64,000 nt of DNA from Rheinheimera hassiensis (GCF_022436675.1 NZ_JAKUJZ010000008.1:122386-186385); one strand, 5' to 3'; positions 45,273-54,379 are shown, counted from the first letter of the stretch. Program-made: numbers and translations. The notes: a model not told the origin generated them from the letters alone.

Positions 45273-45575
45273 ATGTGCCTGATGAAACACCTGGCCACAG
45301 TTATTTTGCTATTAACTCTTAACGGCTGCACTGTGCTCGGTATGATTGCAGATGGGGCAGCCGAAAACAAAGCTGAGAAACACCGTCCAGTAATGGAGCA
45401 AGGCTCAAGTAAAGAACGCATTAGCACTCTTAGCCAAATTGGCCTTGAAGCAGATATTGCCATTGTAAAAAAAATTAAAGATGTACTGACCCCTGAGCAA
45501 AACAAGCCTAAAGTACGCTGTACCATGGAAAACGGCCTGCGCATTTGTTATGAAGAAGGCGCTGAAGGCTACTAA
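45273..45575 (+). CDS. Small lipoprotein
   Basis: This 100-aa protein has a lipobox LTLNGC after a short hydrophobic signal (Cys ~19), then a charged mature part (ADGAAENKAEKHRP...). AAGAG lies 6 nt before ATG 45273; the internal ATG at 45282 is an alternative. The mature region contains two more Cys near the C-terminus (VRCTMENGLRICYEE). There is no known family; it probably sits at the outer or inner membrane. Confidence 0.65.
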   Translation: MCLMKHLATVILLLTLNGCTVLGMIADGAAENKAEKHRPVMEQGSSKERISTLSQIGLEADIAIVKKIKDVLTPEQNKPKVRCTMENGLRICYEEGAEGY

Positions 45576-45627
45576 AAACCGCTTTTCTGTTACGTGGCAC
45601 TAAAGTTTTCCGGGCAGCAGCCGATAC

Positions 45628-46110
45628 ATGGCCACCGATACTTTAAGCCGCCTGCCTTTTATGCAAATTAATACTCTGCAACCCCAGCCTGTTAGCTTAA
45701 AACTCAACCAGCCAAAACAAACGGCAGCCGGTGCAACCACCTCTGCTACCAATAACAATACTATGCAGGGTGCTTATGTCAGCTTGTCAGAGCTGGGCAA
45801 AACTAAAGCAAAACAAGCAGAGCAAAATAAAGATATTGATGACAGCAATCTGCCGGATATTATTAAGCAAATATTAAAAACTATCCGCGATCTTAAGCAG
45901 CAAATTGCCGATAAGCAGGCCGAAATAGATAAAGCAACACAAGATGGGCTGCAATCAGAACAACAGCGGGAAAAACTAAAGCTATTGCAAACTGAGCTAG
46001 GCATGCTGAACAGCGCCCTTGGCAGCGCCCAACAAAGCCTGAATAAAGCTATGCAGCAGCAAAATCTAAGCGATGAACAAATACAAACTGCCTTAGCGCT
46101 GATGCTATAA
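45628..46110 (+). CDS. Coiled-coil protein of unknown function
   Basis: This 160-aa protein has a disordered Gln/Thr/Asn-rich N-terminal third and a long helical region (residues ~65-150) with heptad-like IIKQILKTIRDLKQQIADKQ and EQQREKLKLLQTEL, typical of a coiled coil. It resembles FlxA-like proteins in layout only. The start is uncertain: ATG 45628 or ATG 45661, neither with a strong ribosome-binding site. Confidence 0.55.
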   Translation: MATDTLSRLPFMQINTLQPQPVSLKLNQPKQTAAGATTSATNNNTMQGAYVSLSELGKTKAKQAEQNKDIDDSNLPDIIKQILKTIRDLKQQIADKQAEIDKATQDGLQSEQQREKLKLLQTELGMLNSALGSAQQSLNKAMQQQNLSDEQIQTALALML

Positions 46111-46121
46111 CGCTAAATAGC

Positions 46122-46934
46122 TTAGTTACACTGCAGCTGTTTACGCTGGCGTCTATCGGTTGCAACCAACAACAGTTCATCCACATTCGTCGTACTTTTT
46201 TGGCAAACGGGGCTTATGCTAACCGCCACTTCGACGTTATTGCCATTCTTGTCGGTCATGCTGGTATCTAACTGCAGGATTTCAGCTTTGCCAAAGCCCG
46301 CTCTACCTTTTGCTGTAAATATCGCCCGCAAACGGTGTAGTGCTTCACTGGCAGTATCGGTTTGCCCAAACAGCGTCATAATGTTTTGCCCGGCAAGGCT
46401 CCCGGCCTTATAACGCAGTAAAGTTTCTGCAGAAGAGTTATTAAAACGCACGGTGCCATCCGGGCTTAATACCATAATAGCTAACTCAGTGGCTGAATTT
46501 AGTACAGCTTGCAGCCTGGCATTGGCTTTTTGTAACCTCTGGGCATATATCATGGTGTCGTTTTGGGTTTTCAGCAGTTCCCGTTCAAAGCGGGAGCGTT
46601 CACGTGCAGGAAAAATAACCCAGCGATAACACTGCTGCTGGCGAAACTCGCCACGGCTGCAATTAAGTAATACAGGCAGCCGAGGCTCTGTGCGGGCGCG
46701 TACTTTAAGATAAATTTCTTTCACACAGCCCTGGCGGTGTAATAGTGGCCAAACATGGGTTTGCAAAAAAATCTGTGACGCTTTTGGGAAGATCTCACTG
46801 ATATTGGCATTAGTAGCACAGTCGCCAAATTCGTTGGTAAATGCGCTATTTACCTGCAGCACAATTCCCACCTCGTCTGTAATTACCAGCGGACAAGGCA
46901 GAAAATTTATATCATCTGTAATAACTACCTCCAT
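46122..46934 (-). CDS. PAS-domain sensor partner of the RsbQ-like hydrolase
   Basis: This ~270-aa protein has two PAS domains: the first at residues ~5-100 (NFLPCPLVITDEVGIVLQVN) and the second at ~140-265 (LAIMVLSPDGTVRFNNSSAETLL, GQNIMTLFGQTD). It ends shortly after the second PAS with no kinase, GGDEF or phosphatase domain. ATG 46934 lies inside the end of the hydrolase gene (23-nt overlap), so the two are translationally coupled. In Bacillus, RsbQ works with RsbP, a PAS-PP2C phosphatase; here the phosphatase part is absent. Confidence 0.8.
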   Translation of the reverse strand: MEVVITDDINFLPCPLVITDEVGIVLQVNSAFTNEFGDCATNANISEIFPKASQIFLQTHVWPLLHRQGCVKEIYLKVRARTEPRLPVLLNCSRGEFRQQQCYRWVIFPARERSRFERELLKTQNDTMIYAQRLQKANARLQAVLNSATELAIMVLSPDGTVRFNNSSAETLLRYKAGSLAGQNIMTLFGQTDTASEALHRLRAIFTAKGRAGFGKAEILQLDTSMTDKNGNNVEVAVSISPVCQKSTTNVDELLLVATDRRQRKQLQCN

Positions 46935-47733
46935 CCTGCGCAGCCAGATATTGCGACATGGCATCAATAACCAGCTGTGGGTGGCTCATATGAGCAACAT
47001 GGCCCGCCACATCCAATACTACCAACTCACTGTTTTTTAGCTGAAGGTGCACAAACTCGCCTACTGCAACCGAAGCCAGCGCATCCTGTTTATGCTGCAA
47101 CACTAAACACGGTGTTGCCACTTTGGCGAAATCGTCGCGGTTGTCAGCAAAAAACGTGGCTTTGGCAAACTGTTTCATCACCAGCGGATCGGTAGAGCAA
47201 AAGCTGTCTGACAGCTGTCCGCTAATAATGCCCGCTTCGCCAGCGACTACAGGCGCCAGATAGTTGGCCCAGCCCAGATAGTTTTGCTGCATTAAATCCA
47301 GTAGCTCGTGCAAATCGGATGGCTCAAAGCCACCGAAATAATGCGGCGGGGAGTTGCGAAAACACGGTGATGGGCCAAGCAAAATCATATTAGAAAACAG
47401 TCCCGGCCGGGCTATAGCCGCCAGAATACCAATACTACAACTAACCGAATGGCCAACAAAAACAACATTGTTGGTTAAGCCCAACGCTGCGCAAATTTCA
47501 ATAATGTCCTGCGCATAGCCCTGCAAAGTAGCGTAGCGCCCGACATCATAGGCACTGATATCTGACTGGCCGCTGCCGACATAGTCAAACAGCAGTTGAA
47601 AATGGCTGTTTTGAAACGCAGGAGTTATCTGATTCCACATGGTCTGGTCGCAGCCAAAACCATGGCCATACAACAGCACCGGCGCCACCGGATCGCCAAC
47701 AGTTTGCACATTATTTCTTTGCAGAATATTCAT
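46912..47733 (-). CDS. RsbQ-like alpha/beta hydrolase
   Basis: This 273-aa protein matches B. subtilis RsbQ over its whole length: GHGFGCDQTMWN, LLFDYVGSGQSD, the nucleophile elbow GHSVSCSIG (Ser ~96, with Ser instead of the usual Gly after it), LLGPSPCFRNSPPHYFGGFE and the catalytic His in GHVAHMSHP. RsbQ and the plant KAI2/D14 receptors share this fold and bind a small hydrophobic ligand. The gene is coupled to a PAS protein downstream, so the pair probably forms a ligand-dependent sensor; the output is unknown. Confidence 0.88.
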   Translation of the reverse strand: MNILQRNNVQTVGDPVAPVLLYGHGFGCDQTMWNQITPAFQNSHFQLLFDYVGSGQSDISAYDVGRYATLQGYAQDIIEICAALGLTNNVVFVGHSVSCSIGILAAIARPGLFSNMILLGPSPCFRNSPPHYFGGFEPSDLHELLDLMQQNYLGWANYLAPVVAGEAGIISGQLSDSFCSTDPLVMKQFAKATFFADNRDDFAKVATPCLVLQHKQDALASVAVGEFVHLQLKNSELVVLDVAGHVAHMSHPQLVIDAMSQYLAAQDGGSYYR

Positions 47734-48012
47734 TAAGCCTGTGTTCGCAACAAATATATCAAAACGTACCTTTTACAGGTTTTTCATCATACTGTCACTT
47801 CTGCTAAAAACAAAGCTGAACAGAGAGCCTGATTGTGGTTATATATATGCAACGCCATAATTTAAAGCGGCTGAGACTGATGAGTTCTTTAGCCACGCAT
47901 TGGTCATGCCACCACAAAATGCTATTTTATCTGTCTGGCAACTTTCAATATCTGATTAGCAGCACAACTGAAGTGCAGCCAATACCCAACATGCCATAAC
48001 TGAGCTTTAACA

Positions 48013-48522
48013 ATGCAAGATCTGATTTACCTGCGCCACTATCCCGACACATTACAACAGCAAGTACGCCAGTTGCTAGCTGAAGACCAGCTAGGCAGCG
48101 CCTTACAGCGCCGATACCCCAACCAAAGCCACAGCGTGCAAACCGACAAAGCCTTGTATGAATTTACGCAGGAGCTAAAACGGCAATGGCTACGCAGCAG
48201 CGAGCCGGTTAGCAAAGTGATATTCGACCCCAAAATTCATATTATTAACAACGCCCTGGGTACTCATACCCAAATTAGCCGGGTGCAGGGTGGCAAATTA
48301 AAAAGCAAAAATGAGATCAGAATAGCCGCACTATTAAAGCAGCTCCCCCTACCGCTACTACAAATGGTGGTGGTGCACGAACTGGCGCACTTACGCGAAA
48401 AAGACCACAACAAAGCTTTTTACAAGCTGTGTCAGCATATGCAGCCCGATTATCACCAGTTGGAGCTGGACTTACGCCTGTATCTCACCTTATTTGAACA
48501 GGACAATGCCGTATCAACATAA
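48013..48522 (+). CDS. YgjP-like metallopeptidase-domain protein
   Basis: This 169-aa protein contains the HEXXH-type zinc motif in VHELAHLREKDHNKAFYKLCQ (residues ~121-139), typical of the YgjP/M48-like DUF45 group. The third ligand and core HN.AFY match the family. It has no signal peptide, so it is probably cytoplasmic. It lies alone between a divergent hydrolase gene and a convergent membrane protein gene. The substrate is unknown. Confidence 0.85.
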   Translation: MQDLIYLRHYPDTLQQQVRQLLAEDQLGSALQRRYPNQSHSVQTDKALYEFTQELKRQWLRSSEPVSKVIFDPKIHIINNALGTHTQISRVQGGKLKSKNEIRIAALLKQLPLPLLQMVVVHELAHLREKDHNKAFYKLCQHMQPDYHQLELDLRLYLTLFEQDNAVST

Positions 48523-48535
48523 CTACCCTGCTCGC

Positions 48536-49123
48536 TCAACTGAACAGAAACCACAGCCAGACAACAGCGAGCACCAGCAAAGCCGCACCAATCTGACGCG
48601 AATAACGCTTCCACAGCTTTAGTGCCGATTCACCGGCGACTTTTACCAGTATTACCAGACCGAAATAACGCACCGACCGCGACAACGTCACCGCAATTAA
48701 AAACAACAAGAATGAATAACCCGTAGCGCCGGCTGCCAGCATCGCTATTTGTAGTGGCGTAGGCGTTACGCCTACCGCCAACACTGACACAAAACCATTA
48801 TTGTGTATTTCCTCAGCAAAGCTGTCATAAGCCTGTGCCCCGCCAAACAGGCTGATCAAGGTGTCACCCCATTGCTCCATCGCCAGCGCACCCAGCCAAT
48901 ATCCCAGCGCGGCAGCTGTGATGTTGCCAGCCAGTGCCACAGAGGCAATGGTCCAACGCCGCCGCGACTGGCTAAGCATCCACGGAATTAAAATCGCCTC
49001 TATCGGTATCGGTATAATCAGCGTTTCCATCATCGACAGCACAAATAACAATGGCAATGCGTAGGCAGACCGATCAAGACGGTCCAGCCAGGTTTCGGCC
49101 GATAATTCTTTAGAATCCAGCAT
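48536..49123 (-). CDS. YqaA-like VTT-domain (DedA-related) membrane protein
   Basis: This ~195-aa inner-membrane protein has the SNARE-associated/VTT features: an N-terminal region with YALPLLFVLSMMETLIIPIPIEAILIPWM, then NITAAALGYWLGALA and VLAVGVTPTPLQIAMLAAGATG. Related YqaA/DedA proteins act in lipid flipping and membrane homeostasis. The frame is open to 49210, but ATG 49123 has an AGGA about 9 nt upstream and starts at the usual place. Confidence 0.83.
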   Translation of the reverse strand: MLDSKELSAETWLDRLDRSAYALPLLFVLSMMETLIIPIPIEAILIPWMLSQSRRRWTIASVALAGNITAAALGYWLGALAMEQWGDTLISLFGGAQAYDSFAEEIHNNGFVSVLAVGVTPTPLQIAMLAAGATGYSFLLFLIAVTLSRSVRYFGLVILVKVAGESALKLWKRYSRQIGAALLVLAVVWLWFLFS

Positions 49124-49349
49124 CGTATTACAAATCCTAATAAGCCTGCTTTTCACATCTGGCAGAAGCAGGCAGCAACGTAAAAAATAACGCGGTGCAG
49201 TGCTGAACATTATCGCGGTTAGCCTGCAGGCATTATCTTACCTGCGAGTTATAAAACTTCACACTTAGCTTCAATTTGATTGCAATCAATTACATTTCAT
49301 AGCCAGCTGACACGCTACCATTTTGGCTAAACTCCTGTCGAGAAATAGC

Positions 49350-50042
49350 ATGATGAAAATTAGCGACTTCCCACTGCTGGCTGGCAGCCTGTTGCTGCTA
49401 ACCGGCTGCGATATTGAATACGGTACCCTGCCAGAATATTATTATGATTTTCGCCAGAGTACTCACCAGTGGCAGCCGGGCTTTTCTGATTACCCCAGCG
49501 ACAACGCTGATATCTATCAACTGCAAAGTGGTATGCGCAACCTGCCAGCAGGTTTCTCCGGTAAAGGCCTTTATCTGGCAGGCATAAACCGCAGCGACGA
49601 TTTGTTTATGTACATCAAAAAGCAAATAACCGGGTTAGAACCTTCCACCCGCTATCAGTTGTCGGCTTCACTGCGCTTTTTAACCGATGCCGGTGCAGAT
49701 TGTGCAGGTGTAGGCGGTGCTCCGGGCGAGTCGGTTTACTTAAAATTTGGTTACGCTGCAGCAGAGCCCAAACAAGCCGGTTACTATTTAAATGCCGATA
49801 AAGGCAACCAAAGCCGGGACGGTACCCAGGCCCGTGTTATCGGCAACATCGCCGCGCCTGAATTAAGCTGTGACGGCCAAACCTTTGCCAGCAAAACTGT
49901 TAGCGGTAGCGGCAATACACCGCTGCAATTTACCAGCAACGCCGACGGCACTGTCTGGGTGTTTATCGGTACAGATTCTGGCTTTGAGGGCTTAACCCGG
50001 CTGTATTATCAGGAGCTGGAGCTAAGGTTCAGGAAGATATAA
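49350..50042 (+). CDS. Uncharacterised lipoprotein
   Basis: This ~230-aa protein has a lipobox LLTGCD after a short hydrophobic signal (Cys ~18) and a beta-rich mature part beginning YGTLPEYYYDFRQS. The segment ending TVWVFIGTDSGFEGLTRLYYQELEL resembles carbohydrate-binding or jelly-roll folds, but no family is assigned. It starts at ATG 49350, or at ATG 49353 immediately after. Confidence 0.72.
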   Translation: MMKISDFPLLAGSLLLLTGCDIEYGTLPEYYYDFRQSTHQWQPGFSDYPSDNADIYQLQSGMRNLPAGFSGKGLYLAGINRSDDLFMYIKKQITGLEPSTRYQLSASLRFLTDAGADCAGVGGAPGESVYLKFGYAAAEPKQAGYYLNADKGNQSRDGTQARVIGNIAAPELSCDGQTFASKTVSGSGNTPLQFTSNADGTVWVFIGTDSGFEGLTRLYYQELELRFRKI

Positions 50043-50071
50043 CAGAGCGAAATACAGGCCAACAAAAATAT

Positions 50072-50095
50072 GAAAAAGCCGCTATTGCGGCTTAA
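50072..50095. terminator. Bidirectional terminator
   Basis: A perfect 7-bp stem AAGCCGC / GCGGCTT with a 4-nt loop is followed by TTTTTCAT on the minus strand and AATTTAC on the plus strand. It lies between two convergent genes. Confidence 0.75.
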
Positions 50096-50101
50096 TTTAC
50101 G

Positions 50102-51505
50102 TTACAACGCACTGACCGCAGTTGGCACAAAGGCAGGAATATGCCAGCATTGCGCACCTGACAGTATTTTTTCTGCGCCTTTGGCTGCCATCTGCTGTAT
50201 CAGCACCTGATCAACAATCGCCGTTGCCATTTGTGCCATATTGTTAAAATCATCAATGCCATTATTGGCAAAACCTTTACGGGTACGATGAATATTAAAT
50301 TTGGACGAAAAGCTTCTGCCAAAAGCCTGCTCTACGCCCTGTTTGCCGAGGATAAAACCATAAAGCCCACCCCATGTTGCCGCTGGGTTATCTGAATCCC
50401 ACCCGGCAAGCACGGCTATTTTGATGGTGTGCTGCATATCACCCTCACCGTAAAACAAACTAACCAGACTGGCAGCAAAGTTTATGCCCGCTGCAAAACA
50501 GCCGTTGCAATATAACTTTTTACGGCTTATCTCATAACCATCTTCTTCCTGCAGTTGATAACGCTGATACAGTTTGTCTCTGGCTTCTTCCCACGGTATG
50601 CCTGACTGATATAACGACAAGACAAAATCAAACATTTTTGCCGGATATTGGTTTGGCGGCAATGCTGCCCGGGCTTGTTTAGCAATGTGTATTATCTGCG
50701 GCTGTATCTGTTTAGTACTATCAATACCCGCTGCCAGCGCGTGCAACTCCACATAAAAATTAGCAATGTCTGCCGCTTCGCCATAGGCTGTTGTGCGTAT
50801 GGGTAAATAGGCCAGCGCCGATGCGATATCAGGGCGAAAAGGTGCCAAAACGCCAAACAGCTCAGTAGTAAGCTGAGCATCAATCATGTCGTAGTGCGGG
50901 TTATAGGCAGGCATGCCGGTATAAGGCGGCAACATATCTTGCTGCATTAAATCGAACGCTTGTTGATTTGACACCCATAAAAAATTCTCCGGCTTACCTT
51001 CAGCCGTTTTAAACGGGGTGTCAGCATCAGTATAAATATGCGCTAACCAACCGTTGCGAATTTGCTCAGCACTTAGCAGAGGTTGCCTGGTGTTATGCAT
51101 TAACTGCAGATAAATATACTCAATATCACTGTCATCATCCGAGCCCCACACTTCATTTTCACCTGCAACCACCCAATCAATCGTTTCCGATAACTGGCTG
51201 GGAATACCCTGGCCCCAAATACTGGGCTGATCCTTTGTTTGCCAATCATTGCGGGTATAAAAAACGCCTGCAGGCCCCTCGCCGCCAATTTTGTCCATTT
51301 CAGTTACCAGGCCAGTCCAGTTGCCAATACTCATGCCAAGCCAGAAACCATGAACTTTATCGGCATAATCTTGTTTTAGCATCAGGTATGAACCCGCCGG
51401 TGCCTGCCTGCAAACATCTGCTGCAGGTGCAGGTTGTGCAAATGAAACAACAGGCATAACCAACATCAATAGGATCAGGGAAATTTGGCAACGAGAAAAC
51501 CGCAT
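50102..51505 (-). CDS. Exported ADP-ribosylglycohydrolase family protein
   Basis: This ~467-aa protein has a signal peptide (MRFSRCQISLILLMLVMPVVSFA) and an ADP-ribosylglycohydrolase domain. The N-terminal Mg-binding region is GFWLGMSIGNWTG and the C-terminal one is GWDSDNPAATWGGLYGFILG, equivalent to the GDTDTTAAI motif of ARH/DraG. Family members remove ADP-ribose from proteins or nucleic acids, normally in the cytoplasm; the signal peptide would place this one in the periplasm or outside. AGAGG lies ~4 nt before ATG 51505. The substrate is unknown. Confidence 0.85.
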   Translation of the reverse strand: MRFSRCQISLILLMLVMPVVSFAQPAPAADVCRQAPAGSYLMLKQDYADKVHGFWLGMSIGNWTGLVTEMDKIGGEGPAGVFYTRNDWQTKDQPSIWGQGIPSQLSETIDWVVAGENEVWGSDDDSDIEYIYLQLMHNTRQPLLSAEQIRNGWLAHIYTDADTPFKTAEGKPENFLWVSNQQAFDLMQQDMLPPYTGMPAYNPHYDMIDAQLTTELFGVLAPFRPDIASALAYLPIRTTAYGEAADIANFYVELHALAAGIDSTKQIQPQIIHIAKQARAALPPNQYPAKMFDFVLSLYQSGIPWEEARDKLYQRYQLQEEDGYEISRKKLYCNGCFAAGINFAASLVSLFYGEGDMQHTIKIAVLAGWDSDNPAATWGGLYGFILGKQGVEQAFGRSFSSKFNIHRTRKGFANNGIDDFNNMAQMATAIVDQVLIQQMAAKGAEKILSGAQCWHIPAFVPTAVSAL

Positions 51506-51637
51506 AAAACCTCTAAATGTAAGCGCTAACATTTTGCTATTTTATGCAGCAATCTGCTGGTTACGTCAAGATTAATCACTGGCCAGTAGCCAGTGGTCGG
51601 CAGTGCATCAAGCGCACAAGATTTGTGCCTGGTTAAA

Positions 51638-52570
51638 CTAAAACAACGACAATCCCAGCTCGTCGGCCAGCTGTTGAATTAACTGCATCGCCACCACCGA
51701 GTTACCATAGCTGTTCAGTGGCGGGCTCCAGGCGGTTATCACACCAAATTGCGGCACTATCGCCACAATGGCGCCGCCTACACCACTTTTTGCTGGTAAG
51801 CCGACTTTAAAGGCAAACTCGCCGGACTGATCATACATACCACTGGTAGATAAAATGGCGTTTACGCGGTGTGCATCGCGCCGGCTGCAAATTTGCTCGT
51901 TGTTTTGCGGCTGTACACCGCGGTTAGCTAAAAACAATAACGAGCGCGCCAGTTGCTCGCAGCTGATTGCGGTGGCGCATTGGTAAAAATAGTGTTCCAG
52001 CACTTGCGGCACGTCCGCTTCAATATTACCGAAACTTTTCATCAGATACGCCATAGCTGCGTTACGGTTGCCGTGCTCCAGCTCAGACAAATACACCTGC
52101 TGGTCGGCATAAATGGCTTCTTCCCCGGTTAAACGGCGTAAAAAGGTTAAAAAGGCGGTTTTGCTGGCCGAGTAATGGCTAACCAGCACATCGGCCACTA
52201 CAATGGCACCGGCATTAATCACCGGGTTACGTGGTATCCCCTGCTCCCACTCCAACTGTACGATAGAATTAAACGGCTGACCGGACGGCTCCATATTTAC
52301 CCGTTGCCACAGCTCATCGCCCAGCCGGTTCATCGCCATTACCAGACCAAAGATTTTCGAAATGCTTTGCAACGAAAAGTTCTGCTGTGCCGCACCGGCA
52401 CTATGCAGCCGGCCATCCAGCGTGGCCACGGCTACTGCAGCCTGCTGCGGCGCTACCTGCGCCAGCGCCGGAATATAATCGGCTACTTTGCCACTGCTGT
52501 ATAATGGCTGGCTCTGCGCTAACATTTGCTGCAACAAGGCACTAAGATCGGTGGTGTTCGTTATCGGCAA
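51638..52570 (-). CDS. glsA: Glutaminase
   Basis: This ~310-aa glutaminase of the serine-lactamase-like fold converts glutamine to glutamate and ammonia. Family segments are GKVADYIPALAQV, the catalytic SISK in FSLQSISKIFGLVM, EPSGQPFNSIVQLE, RNPVINAGAIVV and AKSGVGGAIVAIVP. The frame can be extended to GTG 52585, but the strong AGGAGG lies downstream of that codon and 5 nt before TTG 52570, so TTG is the more likely start. It stands alone. Confidence 0.95.
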   Translation of the reverse strand: MPITNTTDLSALLQQMLAQSQPLYSSGKVADYIPALAQVAPQQAAVAVATLDGRLHSAGAAQQNFSLQSISKIFGLVMAMNRLGDELWQRVNMEPSGQPFNSIVQLEWEQGIPRNPVINAGAIVVADVLVSHYSASKTAFLTFLRRLTGEEAIYADQQVYLSELEHGNRNAAMAYLMKSFGNIEADVPQVLEHYFYQCATAISCEQLARSLLFLANRGVQPQNNEQICSRRDAHRVNAILSTSGMYDQSGEFAFKVGLPAKSGVGGAIVAIVPQFGVITAWSPPLNSYGNSVVAMQLIQQLADELGLSLF

Positions 52571-52701
52571 GGCTGCCTCCTGCACTATTCTCTATGCTGG
52601 CAGTATGCCACAGCAGCAAAGTAACCGGGGCATTTTGCCGCTTTGCATTAGCGCTGAATTTCTGTTGATATAGCATTTTTTGCTTTAGTGAATAACGTCT
52701 T

Positions 52702-53433
52702 ATGCTGAAATGGTGCCGCCGTCTGCACAACTGGCTAGGTTTACTGTTGGTAGTACAAATACTGCTGTGGTTTTTAAGTGGCCTGATAATGGCTGTTATG
52801 CCGATAGAACAAGTGCGGGGCGAACATTTACACGCTCAGCCTGATACGCAGTGGCATCGTGCCAGCGTTAATCCGGCCGGCGTGTTGGCACACCACAGCA
52901 AACAGGCCATTATTAGTCTGAGCCAACAGCTGACACTAAGCGATAACCAGCTTAATGCTGAGCCGGTATATCTGGTAGACGATGCCGGCCAACGCTTTCG
53001 ATACAGCGCTGTTGACGGCACGTTATTAACGGCATTATCTGAGCAGGACATCACCGCACTGGCGCAAGCGCAATACCGGGGTGAAGGCACGCTTCGCCGG
53101 ATAACGCTGCTACAACAAGCCCCGGCAGAGATACGACACTTACCAGCACCACTATGGCAATTGCAGTTTGCCGACAGCGACAACAGCATTTTTTATCTCG
53201 ACCCGGCTACCGGCTCGGTGCTCAGAGTGCGTACAGATGGCTGGCGGTTGTTCGATTTTTTCTGGATGCTGCATATTATGGATTACGACGAGCGCAGCAA
53301 CTTTAACAACCCGCTGCTTATCAGCACCGCCGCGGCATCTTTACTGTTTACACTAACCGGCATTCTGCTGCTGTGGCAGCGCTACCGGCCCAGACGGCAT
53401 CAACTACCACCAGGCAAAGTTCAGCCCGGTTAG
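52702..53433 (+). CDS. PepSY-domain membrane protein
   Basis: This 243-aa protein has an N-terminal helix (CRRLHNWLGLLLVVQILLWFLSGLIM), a periplasmic PepSY-like domain (~residues 75-150, with DITALAQAQYRGEGTLRRI) and a C-terminal helix (NNPLLISTAAASLLFTLTGILLLW). The N-terminal HNWLG and the layout match PepSY-associated TM proteins, some of which are iron-linked reductases. There is no clear partner; rof lies 11 bp downstream and may share the transcript. Confidence 0.83.
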   Translation: MLKWCRRLHNWLGLLLVVQILLWFLSGLIMAVMPIEQVRGEHLHAQPDTQWHRASVNPAGVLAHHSKQAIISLSQQLTLSDNQLNAEPVYLVDDAGQRFRYSAVDGTLLTALSEQDITALAQAQYRGEGTLRRITLLQQAPAEIRHLPAPLWQLQFADSDNSIFYLDPATGSVLRVRTDGWRLFDFFWMLHIMDYDERSNFNNPLLISTAAASLLFTLTGILLLWQRYRPRRHQLPPGKVQPG

Positions 53434-53444
53434 ACGGAGGCGTT

Positions 53445-53690
53445 ATGCTCAAGTGCGACTTGCATGATTATATTGAAATTGTCTGCCTGTACCATTATCC
53501 GCTGAAACTGACGCTAAGCTCGGGTGCTGTGCTTAGCGGTACTGCCCTAACCACGCGCTATAACGACCAGCGGCAGGAGTGTTTGGTAATTAAGCAAAGC
53601 GATAAAGAACAGCCGGTACTGCTGGAGGATATTACGCTGCTTGAAGTAACGGTAGCCAACCCGCATTTGCAGCAAGTGCGGTTTAAATAA
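53445..53690 (+). CDS. rof: Rho-binding antiterminator Rof
   Basis: This 81-aa protein matches E. coli Rof/YaeO: MLKCDLHDYIEIVCLYHYPL corresponds to the INCDDYDNLELACQHH region, and the second half contains ECLVIKQSD and a beta-barrel end. Rof binds Rho and blocks termination. GGAGG lies 5 nt before ATG 53445. A truncated second copy of its 5' end occurs at 54469-54555. Confidence 0.85.
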   Translation: MLKCDLHDYIEIVCLYHYPLKLTLSSGAVLSGTALTTRYNDQRQECLVIKQSDKEQPVLLEDITLLEVTVANPHLQQVRFK

Positions 53691-53776
53691 GTTAGATTGC
53701 ATACTCTGAACACGGAAAACCGAAACAATACGGCTATAAGCCATGCGAGACCGGGCATTATGGCAGCCGTGCAATT

Positions 53777-53810
53777 TTTACCACCTACAGCAAGGACGTT
53801 GCGTTATGCC
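53777..53810 (+). repeat. Duplicated leader, copy A (before a decayed start)
   Basis: TTACCACCTACAGCAAGGAC is followed by a short variable stretch and TTATGCCC, almost the same as 57148-57181, the ribosome-binding site and start of the gene at 57177. Here the frame after the ATG soon stops, so copy A looks like the leader of a lost gene. Confidence 0.5.
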
Positions 53811-53855
53811 CGGTTTCGTCAGCAACATGTTAATTGCTGATACCAGTTCAGTGTC

Positions 53856-54149
53856 TCAAAAGCCATCAATAAGTAGATCAAGTCCTGCTTTGATTTGCTG
53901 GCGGTAACTTTGCAAGTTGATTTCCGTGGCTTTTAAACGCTTTGCCGATACAGAAGCAATATCCAGCAAGTCGATATAACTGGCTTGTTCTTCGATAGTG
54001 ACAGGTATTTGAAACTGCGATAATAAGGCAGCTTTTGTTTGAGGTTTAATCAGTGCTACCAGCAAAACATCAATATTGTGAAACAGGGTATTAGTCAGCA
54101 CCACAACCCGCAGCTGGTCTATACGGGCAACGCTAAATTGCTGCAGCAC
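53856..54149 (-). CDS. ccdB: CcdB-type gyrase toxin
   Basis: This 97-aa protein fits the CcdB fold and length (101 aa in F plasmid), with the conserved LLDIASVSAKRL (TDMASVPV in F CcdB) and a C-terminal GLDLLIDGF corresponding to the toxic tail NLMFWGI. F-type CcdB poisons DNA gyrase. The start is GTG 54149, overlapping the antitoxin stop by 1 nt (TAGTG). The C-terminal Trp-Gly-Ile of F CcdB is not conserved (IDGF), so toxicity should not be assumed. Confidence 0.8.
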   Translation of the reverse strand: MLQQFSVARIDQLRVVVLTNTLFHNIDVLLVALIKPQTKAALLSQFQIPVTIEEQASYIDLLDIASVSAKRLKATEINLQSYRQQIKAGLDLLIDGF

Positions 54150-54379
54150 TAAATTTGTCCCAACCGCTCGGCAAAAGTACCGTGCTCTGCAACTTGCTGG
54201 TTATAGGCTGCTATCGCATCGGCATTTTCTGCCTGCCACAACTCAGCTTTAGCCTGGCTAACCGCCTTGCGCAGCGCATGCTCTAACACCACAGATGGGC
54301 TGATATTGAGTGACTTAGCCTCGGCCAATAAGGCCGCATCCACCGAAGTATTACAAGCTGCTTTTGTAGCATGGTTCAT
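54149..54379 (-). CDS. ccdA: CcdA-type antitoxin
   Basis: This 76-aa protein has the CcdA layout: an N-terminal ribbon-helix-helix (residues ~8-45, with VDAALLAEAKSLNISPSVVLEHALR) and the disordered toxin-wrapping tail (WQAENADAIAAYNQQVAEHGTFAERL), matching F CcdA WKAENQEGMAEVARF. ATG 54379 has GGAG 7 nt upstream and is preferred over an upstream TTG. It is the first gene of the ccdAB unit and presumably self-represses it. Confidence 0.85.
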   Translation of the reverse strand: MNHATKAACNTSVDAALLAEAKSLNISPSVVLEHALRKAVSQAKAELWQAENADAIAAYNQQVAEHGTFAERLGQI

